Shown here piece by piece: positions 1 through 6,284 of a stretch of DNA of 9,422 nt. The stretch lies in the NCBI GenBank assembly GCA_003454975.1, contig DMST01000388.1, forward strand, positions 7,245-16,666, in the 5' to 3' direction. This DNA is from Cytophagales bacterium. GTDB taxonomy: Bacteria; Bacteroidota; Bacteroidia; Cytophagales; Cyclobacteriaceae. Each line of letters starts with the position of its first letter. The stretch's first letter is position 1. Under the pieces are notes generated by a model. The model had not been told where the DNA came from. It saw only the letters and a list, made by a program, of their open reading frames with translations, and did not search any database. The translations under genes and the position numbers were made by a program.

Positions 1-806
1 AGGGCCGCCCATTTCCATGCCGATAGGCCGTCCATCGCGTGGCGACATGCGGTATGTCCCTCAACTCGCTGCTCGGGTGTGAGCGGACCCTCATTCCCCA
101 TGCGCATCATCAGGTCAAAGACCTCATCCACTTCTCCGAGCAGATTGTACTCTTGCCATTCACGGTCCTGTTCCGCAAATTCAATTACCACCTCCGTGTA
201 GATGATGGCTCGGGATAAGGCCTCCCAGGTGGAGTTTTTGTCCTTTTGCCAGTCATATTCGATGGCGTGAATTTCCGAGGGCAACGTTTCGTACAGGGCC
301 TCATAGTTCCAACCCCAATCCTCTTCGCAGGCATAGATTTCTGCTTGCAGATCACGCCGCCAGCTGGCTCGTTTTTTCTTCCAGACCCCCTCGTTGTCGG
401 TGGCGGGTAGGTCGCGAATAAGTTGGGGATATTGTGCCAGCCATTGCCTGCCCAGCGTACGCCATTGTGCCAGCGTAAGGCCACGCAGTGCCTCCTCTAG
501 CTCATCAGGAGTGCCTTCCGCCGGAGAGTCCGCGGGCCTGGGTCGCGCTTCCCATGTAGGGCTATCGTGAAGGGCATAGCATACTGCCGCGGCATGTTTG
601 CATTGTACCCCATAGGGGCAGGAGCAGGTGGCCTGTAGAGATTCTTCGGTCCATTGGATTTGAACACGGTAGCGCGATCCACCTTGCACCTCCGCTATGA
701 GTACGTCCGCCGACTCCCACACCATGCTCAGTACCGCGTCATGGTGGTATAGGGCAAAACCGCGGTCTAGCACGGCACTAGAAAAAGCCTGCTCGAATTC
801 AATCAT
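1..806 (-). CDS. SWIM zinc-finger protein, partial (C-terminus beyond left edge)
   Basis: This reading frame is open from an ATG at 806 to the left edge (268 codons visible), so the protein is incomplete. The N-terminal part has the form of a SWIM domain: a strand-rich lead-in (residues about 15-52, DRGFALYHHDAV onward), then the zinc ligands C61-S-C63-P and C69-K-H71, giving CxCPxGxxCKHAAA. SWIM fingers are known to bind DNA or proteins and occur in bacterial SNF2-type ATPases and in stand-alone proteins; no helicase motif lies in the visible part. Residues about 105-268 are acidic, tryptophan-rich and probably helical. The ATG is the first in-frame start after an upstream TGA, and no strong ribosome-binding site is seen. 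It lies 41 bp after the SEC-C reading frame on the same strand, so the two are probably one operon. The domain call is firm; the biological role is unknown. Confidence 0.85.
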   Translation of the reverse strand, partial: MIEFEQAFSSAVLDRGFALYHHDAVLSMVWESADVLIAEVQGGSRYRVQIQWTEESLQATCSCPYGVQCKHAAAVCYALHDSPTWEARPRPADSPAEGTPDELEEALRGLTLAQWRTLGRQWLAQYPQLIRDLPATDNEGVWKKKRASWRRDLQAEIYACEEDWGWNYEALYETLPSEIHAIEYDWQKDKNSTWEALSRAIIYTEVVIEFAEQDREWQEYNLLGEVDEVFDLMMRMGNEGPLTPEQRVEGHTACRHAMDGLSAWKWAA

Positions 807-847
807 CTTATTTCATGATATGCTAGCTAACTACGTAGGTATGAGCC

Positions 848-955
<108 letters not shown>

Positions 956-2239
956 CTAAAGTCCCTCGCCACCTTCACGTTCGGCTTTCTGGGCAAGCAA
1001 AGGCTCACGAGCCCCTACTTCTACGTCAAGGCCGTGCGTGCGCAGCACCTCTAGCTCGGGCTGCATTACCTCACTCAGCTCATGCAGTTGGTGTCCCGGG
1101 TGGTCCATACTCTTCTGGAAAAGACCTTGTTCGGCCGCCCATTGCGCCGCGCTGATATGCTGGGGCCGCGGCCAGGTATGCACAAAACCTATTTCCCAGA
1201 GGCTTCCAGGGTATTTCCCCATCACCTTACTCTTAATGCTTTGGGTAATGGACAGCGCGTGCTGAAATCGTGACTCGGAGATATCGCCGTGCTGCAGCAA
1301 AAAGGCATACACGTACACACAGCCCCATACGGTGGCCGCCAGCTCGGCGTCCAGGTCCTGATAGCCATTGGAGGGGGCCTCCGTGAGGAACTTCTCAAAC
1401 GAGTCTTGGTCGATGAGGAAGGCATCCTTCCATTCCATAAAACCCTGATTGTGACTCACCCAGTAGCTCGTCATGGCATCCCACCAGATGCCGCTCAGGT
1501 AGAAAGCCACCCCTTGCGCATGCATAAACTGAAAAAAATACCCCTGCAAGGTGATCAGTGTGTTAGCCCAGTCCTCCACGTGGAGGCCATCCATCTCCTC
1601 GGAGCGCAAAGGTGATTGCCAGAGTCCACGGTCTTGGGCCTGTAGCACCTCCTCGTCGGCTGAGAAATGATGTTCTTTAATTATCTCCACAAAGGCCTCC
1701 GCATCGAAGGAGTTGGGGTTTTGCTCCCATAGCCTTTGTAACGTGGAGTAATACACCTGCATCGCCAAGTCCAGTTCAGCCCCTCGCATCAGCTCTTGCG
1801 ATTTCGCCACCTTATGGAAGTTTTTCTCAATACACTCCGCGGTGATATCCGAATACTGATAGTATTGCAACAGGTTGAAGGAGATCAGGTATAACTCATA
1901 ATGGTGTAGGGGTTCTTGGATGAAACCCGTTGCCGAGGATTGTACATGGTCATGCTCCTTTCGGTACGCATAATAGGAGACCAAGAGCACCTCAAAATAT
2001 TCGAAATGTGCTTGGTAGAGTTTGGGTTGATGCTCCTGTATTAGGTGCCTAAACCGTACCACATCTTCAAACCGTTTGGCCATTTCTAAGTGGCCCAGAG
2101 TCTCCAAAATTACCTCTCCAAAGTCGTATTCCTCGGCAACATCCGGGGCTAAGGGCTGCGATAAGATCGTACAAGTATCCTGATAGATATCCAAAATATC
2201 CTCATTCAGGTACTTCTCCCAATAGGTTTCAAACGTCAT
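956..2239 (-). CDS. Helix-rich SEC-C-associated protein, ended by an in-frame TAG before its zinc motif
   Basis: This frame encodes 427 residues from an ATG at 2239 (MTFETYWEKYLNED). A TTG at 2284 would add 15 residues but gives an unconvincing N-terminus. The protein looks almost wholly alpha-helical, rich in aromatic and acidic residues, with no signal peptide or membrane segment. I recognise no enzyme motif, though the character recalls helical-repeat (TPR-like) scaffolds. Its main oddity is the end: after EREGGEGL the frame meets TAG (956-958) and then continues uninterrupted for 35 codons to a perfect SEC-C motif ending at 848. SEC-C motifs normally sit at the extreme C-terminus of such proteins, so the natural product is probably about 463 residues and the TAG is a mutation, an error or a read-through site. 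The SWIM protein follows on the same strand. The function is unknown. Confidence 0.75.
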   Translation of the reverse strand: MTFETYWEKYLNEDILDIYQDTCTILSQPLAPDVAEEYDFGEVILETLGHLEMAKRFEDVVRFRHLIQEHQPKLYQAHFEYFEVLLVSYYAYRKEHDHVQSSATGFIQEPLHHYELYLISFNLLQYYQYSDITAECIEKNFHKVAKSQELMRGAELDLAMQVYYSTLQRLWEQNPNSFDAEAFVEIIKEHHFSADEEVLQAQDRGLWQSPLRSEEMDGLHVEDWANTLITLQGYFFQFMHAQGVAFYLSGIWWDAMTSYWVSHNQGFMEWKDAFLIDQDSFEKFLTEAPSNGYQDLDAELAATVWGCVYVYAFLLQHGDISESRFQHALSITQSIKSKVMGKYPGSLWEIGFVHTWPRPQHISAAQWAAEQGLFQKSMDHPGHQLHELSEVMQPELEVLRTHGLDVEVGAREPLLAQKAEREGGEGL

Positions 2240-2305
2240 CGGCAGTAGTAGTAAGGTATCATGCAATGGCACAACCGTGCGCAAGATATCCCATCGCTTT
2301 CTATT

Positions 2306-2338
2306 TCTACTTTACGAAGATCAAACAAATAAAGTAGA
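2306..2338. repeat. 9-bp inverted repeat with 15-nt spacer
   Basis: TCTACTTTA (2306-2314) and TAAAGTAGA (2330-2338) are perfect reverse complements separated by 15 A-rich bases. The repeat lies about 67 bp upstream of the preferred start of the minus-strand SEC-C-associated gene, so it could be an operator or a weak hairpin. The stem is AT-rich and has no T-tract, which argues against an intrinsic terminator. Its function is not established. Confidence 0.4.
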
Positions 2339-2482
2339 TGGCTTTAATCATTGGCCAACCGTCTAAATATCAGCAAATTACTGACATATAAATTAGTTCC
2401 TCATTCCCAATTGATATTCATTAACCGTGAAAAATCAATCGGATAAAAAACATGCTCAAAACACACAACCTACTATGTATCA

Positions 2483-2864
2483 AACGCTTGTCTTGGTTCG
2501 TGGGTGAGTTCTTTTTGGTCTTCTTTTCTAGTTGCCCGTCATAATCAGCCCCCTAAAGCACTCCAATACCTACTGGGCTTGATGAAATTGGAAAAGGGTA
2601 AAGCACACTTGAAAAAGGGGGATAAATCAGTGGCTGTTGGTAAGCAATATGCAGGCTTAGTGGGCAAGGTTGAGAACTGTCAAGTGTAGGGTATATGCCT
2701 CCTTGGTAAACGACCACCTTGCTGCGATGATCAATGAACGTTTAATTCTTCCCAAGCAATGGGTTGAGGACAAGCGCAGATGTGAAAAAGCAGGTATCCC
2801 CGAAGATCAAATACAAAACAAAACCAAAGTTCGCCGAACAAAGGCCAATCTAGCCCACCTCTAA
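2483..2864 (+). pseudogene. Decayed IS701-like DDE transposase remnant
   Basis: Two overlapping frames carry consecutive pieces of an IS701-type transposase. The first (2504-2689) has RHNQPPKALQYLLGLMK, matching the N-terminal R..QR..A..YL.GL region, then runs directly into LKKGDKSVAVGKQYAG and GKVENCQV, matching the segment that normally follows the first catalytic Asp. The intervening stretch with that Asp is missing. At about 2685 a net one-base gain (TAGG where a three-base codon is expected) shifts the frame. The second frame (2670-2864) continues with VYASLVNDHLAAMINERL and LPKQWVEDKRR, then EKAGIPEDQIQNKTK, a hallmark region of this family. The similarity fades after that, before the second catalytic Asp. 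Only about 125 codons of a roughly 400-codon gene remain, so it cannot encode an active enzyme. No terminal inverted repeats were recognised. The family call rests on remembered motifs. Confidence 0.7.
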
Positions 2865-2949
2865 CCGAATGGTTACCCCCAGTACACGTTTGCTGAACAG
2901 CATTGCCTATAGTTTCGCTTACATCCTATACCGAATGACTTGCAGTCCT

Positions 2950-2957
2950 TACCTTTG
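2950..2957 (+). promoter_or_regulatory. Candidate Bacteroidota -7 element for the methyltransferase-aldolase operon
   Basis: TACCTTTG fits the Bacteroidota -7 consensus TAnnTTTG exactly. Transcription starting about seven bases downstream would give a leader of roughly 24 nt before the TTG at 2988, a sensible geometry that also supports that start. No convincing TTTG -33 element lies at the usual spacing upstream, which lowers confidence. Confidence 0.45.
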
Positions 2958-2987
2958 TAGGGCAACATCATCAAACGTTAGACTTAC

Positions 2988-3806
2988 TTGTCGGTACTCT
3001 CCCCCAAGCAGCTGAGCACCGTGCTCAACGAAACCCGCCCCGGCATCTGGCAGCCATCCAGCATACAGGCGGTTTCCTATCCCAGCGAGAACCACCAGCT
3101 GCAGGACACTCATCAGGACCAGTCCTTCTGGTACAAACACCGAGAACGGTGCCTGCAAGCCATTTTTCAGCACTTCCCCACCCCACAGCTACTCGACATT
3201 GGGGGCAGCAACGGTAAGCTAGCCCAGGCACTACCTGACACTCATGTAACACTGTTGGAGCCCGGAGAATTAGGTGTAGCGCGTGCCGAGCAGGACGGAC
3301 AAAGCCCCATCATCCATGCCGATTTGTTCAGCGCACAGATCCATCAAGAAAGCCTTCCCGCTGCCGGCATGTTCGACGTACTCGAACACATCGAAGACGA
3401 CGAAGCGTTTATTGCCGAAGTATACCGCATCCTTCAACCAGGGGGCAGGCTATACCTCACCGTACCGGCATTGCCATGGCTTTGGTCTCCATTCGACGAA
3501 TCCGTAGGACATTACCGTCGGTACCTGCGAAAAGGGCTCAATACCCGACTGAAAGAAGCCGGGTTTCAAATCCAGTTCAGCTCCTATCTATTCTCACCCA
3601 TGCCCGTTCCGGTTTGGATTATCCGGAAACTGAGATCATTCAAAGGCAAAGCCAAGAATGATAAAATGGACCATGCCAGCAAAGAAGGTGGACTAGGGAA
3701 ATTAGTCTACAACATATTATCCTTCGAGCGAACGTTTATCAAGCGCAAGCGCGTTCTACCCCTTGGTTCCAGCCTCGTAGTAGTCGCTCAAAAATCCACA
3801 CCATGA
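2988..3806 (+). CDS. Class I SAM-dependent methyltransferase
   Basis: The 272-residue protein has the Rossmann-type methyltransferase signature: motif I LLDIGGSNG (68-76), the acidic end of strand 2 in VTLLEPG (E91), FDVLEHIEDD (129-138) and the post-motif loop LQPGGRLYLTVP (149-160). GHYRRY (174-179) and the upstream QSFWYKHR (45-52) are typical of a methyltransferase subgroup that sits among glycosyltransferases in surface-polysaccharide and lipid loci. Those features suggest O- or C-methylation of a sugar or lipid-linked intermediate in the cytoplasm, but the acceptor is unknown. The frame opens after a TAG at 2979-2981 and the first possible start is TTG at 2988; GTG at 3021 is an alternative that removes 11 residues. 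No ATG is available before the catalytic core. The stop overlaps the aldolase start by 4 bp (ATGA), indicating translational coupling. Confidence 0.88.
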   Translation: MSVLSPKQLSTVLNETRPGIWQPSSIQAVSYPSENHQLQDTHQDQSFWYKHRERCLQAIFQHFPTPQLLDIGGSNGKLAQALPDTHVTLLEPGELGVARAEQDGQSPIIHADLFSAQIHQESLPAAGMFDVLEHIEDDEAFIAEVYRILQPGGRLYLTVPALPWLWSPFDESVGHYRRYLRKGLNTRLKEAGFQIQFSSYLFSPMPVPVWIIRKLRSFKGKAKNDKMDHASKEGGLGKLVYNILSFERTFIKRKRVLPLGSSLVVVAQKSTP

Positions 3807-4576
3807 AACAGAAGATCGATTTATACGCATTCTACTCCTCCCCTGCTCTGTCCCAAGAGGTCATAGAGGCTGGCATCAGCGGGCTAGTTGTGGATTGGGA
3901 ATTCGGGGAAAAAGAGCGTCGACAGAACCTCTACAACACCCAGATCAACCGACATGGGGAGCAGGAATTGCGCGAAGCACGGCAGCTAACCGACCGCCCC
4001 ATCATCTGCCGAATCAACGGTGGCGACCATTGGACTGAGGATCAAACGCGGCTAGCCATGGACTTAGGCGCCGACTGTATTCTCCTTCCTATGGTAAAGA
4101 GTCTTGGGGAAGTGGAACAATTGCTCAGAGTAGCAGATGGAAAAGTGCAGGTGGGCATTATGATCGAAACCCTGGAAGCCGTAGAACTCGCTTCTCAGAT
4201 AGGCCGCATGCCCATTGACAAAGCATATGTAGGACTAAATGACCTATCTATTGCTCGCAAGTCGCACAATATTTTCACCCCCCTCATCGACGGTACCTTA
4301 GACGAAATCCGTCCTCACTTTTCTTGCGATTTCGGTGTCGCAGGCCTTACCCATCCTGAGCTGGGCAATCCTATACCAAGCCGGCTTTTATTACAATACA
4401 TGGATTACCTACAGGTATCCTTCACTTTCCTACGTAGGTCCTTCTACCGGGACATGCACCAGTATACAGCTCAAGAGATGATTCAGGCCATCCACAATAG
4501 CCGAAACCCTCAAAACCTGGAAAACGACTTGTTTGAGTTGAAGAGGCACATCTTGGAAGCTACGATGCTGATCTAA
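3803..4576 (+). CDS. HpcH/HpaI-type aldolase / citrate lyase superfamily protein
   Basis: This 257-residue protein resembles the phosphoenolpyruvate/pyruvate TIM-barrel family that includes HpcH/HpaI class II pyruvate aldolases and the citrate lyase beta subunit. Visible landmarks are GLVVDWEF (27-34, like the D-x-E stretch of HpaI), the arginine of IICRING (R70), GADCILLPMV (89-98), the metal-ligand glutamate in IMIETLEAV (E122) and the aspartate in VGLNDLSIA (D147). All the usual catalytic positions therefore appear present, so divalent-metal-dependent C-C bond formation or cleavage with a pyruvate- or acyl-like substrate is plausible; the substrate cannot be read from sequence. It is coupled to the methyltransferase by an ATGA overlap. 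Its 3' end overlaps the convergent glycosyltransferase by 17 bp. The setting, among sugar-modifying genes rather than aromatic catabolism genes, argues against a simple HpaI role. Confidence 0.82.
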   Translation: MKQKIDLYAFYSSPALSQEVIEAGISGLVVDWEFGEKERRQNLYNTQINRHGEQELREARQLTDRPIICRINGGDHWTEDQTRLAMDLGADCILLPMVKSLGEVEQLLRVADGKVQVGIMIETLEAVELASQIGRMPIDKAYVGLNDLSIARKSHNIFTPLIDGTLDEIRPHFSCDFGVAGLTHPELGNPIPSRLLLQYMDYLQVSFTFLRRSFYRDMHQYTAQEMIQAIHNSRNPQNLENDLFELKRHILEATMLI

Positions 4577-5291
4577 CCCAGCGCCGACAAGCCAAGGCAC
4601 AGGCCACTCCTTTTCGGGCATAAGCAATGCGCTTGAAAAACGAGTATCCCGACTGACCATCGTTATGCGCTCGGTCTCCGGGTACATAAACCAACTCAGA
4701 GGCTAGTGAAGCAACCATTACGGTCACCACGGGCTCCTGCACCGGGATTTCTGACAGCCGCTTCACCACCGCCCGGTCCACCACAAAAAAGCTACCCGCC
4801 CGATAATGCAGCCCCGTTAGCCACTGTATAGGCAGCTTATACAATCGGGAAGTCAGCATCCGGGCCTTACTTTGGTACATACCGTGCCTTCGCAAGAAAA
4901 CCGCCCGATTAGGCCCCTCCGCTTTCTTCAACAAAGCGGGGATATACTCCGGTATATCCTGCAAGTCAGCATCCATTACCACTACCCTTCTCCCCTTCAC
5001 CAACGCCAAGCCATTCATCAGCGCCCTATTCTGCCCTAAGTTTCTCTCATGATGGTGCACCCGTACGGTTTCCCTCTCCTTTTCTAGTGATTCCAGCACC
5101 GCTCGGCTTCCATCCGGGGAAGCATCATTAACAAAAATCATTTCAAAAGAATACCCCTCACCTTCCAAAGCTTCCGAAACCCTTGCCACCAATACCTCTA
5201 GGGTCTGCTCATTTTTATACACCGGAATCACTACCGAAACCTCCGGTATTTTTCCAGATTCAGAATCAGCCATACTTTCCCTCTTGGTCAT
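4560..5291 (-). CDS. Family 2 glycosyltransferase, polyprenyl-phosphate sugar synthase-like
   Basis: The 243-residue protein is a GT-A fold GT2 enzyme. It shows VSVVIPVYKNE (18-28), the nucleotide-binding FVNDASPDGS (53-62), NLGQNRALMNG (84-94) and the metal-binding MDADLQD (106-112), with the DADLQ form typical of dolichyl/polyprenyl-phosphate mannose or glucose synthases. Such enzymes move a hexose from a nucleotide sugar to a lipid phosphate at the inner membrane face. R..NDGQSGYSFFKR (207-221) matches the usual late R-x-G-x-S-Y region. The protein ends soon afterwards with no membrane helices. ATG at 5291 is given; the internal ATG at 5273 (residue 7) is an attractive alternative, preceded by AGAGGGAAAG and overlapping the SDR stop by only 8 bp. 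It is cotranscribed after the SDR gene and converges with the aldolase gene. Confidence 0.88.
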   Translation of the reverse strand: MTKRESMADSESGKIPEVSVVIPVYKNEQTLEVLVARVSEALEGEGYSFEMIFVNDASPDGSRAVLESLEKERETVRVHHHERNLGQNRALMNGLALVKGRRVVVMDADLQDIPEYIPALLKKAEGPNRAVFLRRHGMYQSKARMLTSRLYKLPIQWLTGLHYRAGSFFVVDRAVVKRLSEIPVQEPVVTVMVASLASELVYVPGDRAHNDGQSGYSFFKRIAYARKGVACALACRRWVRSAS

Positions 5292-6228
5292 AATACCAGT
5301 TTACCATCCCCTTTATACCAGCCTCCATCGTTACCTGAGGACTCCATCCTAGCACTTCCTTTGCTTTCACTATCGATGCCCGCCAGTGTTCCTTGTCCAT
5401 ATCCGACAGAGGATACGGCTCCTTTTTTATCCGCACGGGAGTATCCAGATTCACACTTATCAATTCCACAATTTCTCGGGCAGAATATTCCTTTCCAGCA
5501 CCTACATTAAAGGCCATTCCTGGTGAAAGCGGTGCCGTACACATACGCAGAAACACCTCCGCTATATCCTCTACGTGCACGTAGTCTCGCTTGATTAGGT
5601 CCGGCACCAGTTGAATTTCTTCACCGGCAGCGTGTGCCCGCAGAGCCCTCATGATCAACTTCTTCGGCGAATCCCACGGACCATATGCCCTAAATATCCT
5701 CCCAAAAACCACCGGACAGCCTTGCTGAGCATATTGTTGGCAAAGTTCATATTCGGCCAGTTTGATTTTCCCTCGGCGCGAATCTGCCAACAAGGAATCA
5801 TCTTCCTTAAACTCCGCCGCTCCCGAGTCCCCATAAATAGTAGAACTGCACGCATGTACCAACCGGTTCGCTCCAACCTCCTCTGCAAAATCCAATACCC
5901 TTCCCATCATCGTAACCGCCGAACGCATTGCCCCGAAAAAGCCTTCCTCTTCCTTGAGCAACTGCGGGGCCGGCTGTGCGAAATGCAGGATATAATCAGG
6001 AACCACACCAGGCAGTTGTTCGGCTAAAGTTCTCTCTCCATCCAACACCACCCTATGCACCATTACCCGATCCAATACCTCCGCAATAGCCCCGGTACTA
6101 CTACCTTCCCTTAGCAATACGTGCACCTTCACTCCTTCGGCAGCCAGCCTTCTTACCATAGCTGAGCCCACCATACCACTCCCTCCTGTAACACAGAAAA
6201 CTTTACCCTGTAATTCTTCCGAACTCAT
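5266..6228 (-). CDS. Extended SDR, NAD-dependent epimerase/dehydratase-like, catalytic Tyr replaced
   Basis: From the ATG at 6228 the protein has 320 residues; a TTG at 6240 would add four. Residue numbers here count from that TTG. It has the extended-SDR fold: TGGSGMVG nucleotide-binding loop (18-25), a hydrophobic second strand, ILHFAQPA (84-91), SSTIYGD (132-138) with the catalytic Ser/Thr, and RIFRAYGPWD (181-190). RDYVHVEDIAEVFL (218-231) and FNVGAGKEYSAREI (244-257) are typical of nucleotide-sugar epimerases and dehydratases. At the YxxxK site the protein reads RGKIK (156-160): the lysine (K160) and following glycine are kept but the tyrosine is Arg156 (codon CGA). NAD(P) binding is likely, while standard oxidoreduction is doubtful. 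GGTGAG lies just upstream of the ATG. It is the first gene of a two-gene operon with the glycosyltransferase, which overlaps its 3' end. Confidence 0.87.
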   Translation of the reverse strand: MSSEELQGKVFCVTGGSGMVGSAMVRRLAAEGVKVHVLLREGSSTGAIAEVLDRVMVHRVVLDGERTLAEQLPGVVPDYILHFAQPAPQLLKEEEGFFGAMRSAVTMMGRVLDFAEEVGANRLVHACSSTIYGDSGAAEFKEDDSLLADSRRGKIKLAEYELCQQYAQQGCPVVFGRIFRAYGPWDSPKKLIMRALRAHAAGEEIQLVPDLIKRDYVHVEDIAEVFLRMCTAPLSPGMAFNVGAGKEYSAREIVELISVNLDTPVRIKKEPYPLSDMDKEHWRASIVKAKEVLGWSPQVTMEAGIKGMVNWYYDQEGKYG

Positions 6229-6284
6229 ATTCTCACCCAAAGCCTATTTAATTACTTTGCAGACCAAATCCTGAGTATACTGGT
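6229..6284. promoter_or_regulatory. Divergent intergenic region with two weak promoter candidates
   Basis: Only 56 bp separate the divergent SDR and membrane-protein starts, so both promoters must lie here or within the coding starts. On the minus strand, TTTG (6265-6268) is followed after 18 bp by TAggcTTTG (6238-6246), one base longer than the TAnnTTTG consensus; this would give a nearly leaderless SDR transcript. On the plus strand TTACTTTG (6252-6259) matches the consensus at seven of eight positions with a workable leader to TTG 6285, but no -33 element is seen. Both are tentative. Confidence 0.35.

Noticed and set aside
956..958. Genome-wide reassignment of TAG to a sense codon
   Set aside because: TAG also ends the SEC-C extension, the GT2 and the LytTR gene, and reading through the latter two would run into sequence antisense to other genes. 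The standard code fits.
2891..2902. Short hairpin TGCTG-AA-CAGCA
   Set aside because: A 5-bp stem with a 2-nt loop and no T-tract is too weak for a terminator or attachment site.
4429..4438. Perfect palindrome CCTACGTAGG, with a related CTACGTAG at 831-838
   Set aside because: One copy is inside the aldolase coding sequence and the other is in a short intergenic gap. Two short copies are not enough to call a repeat family or an operator.
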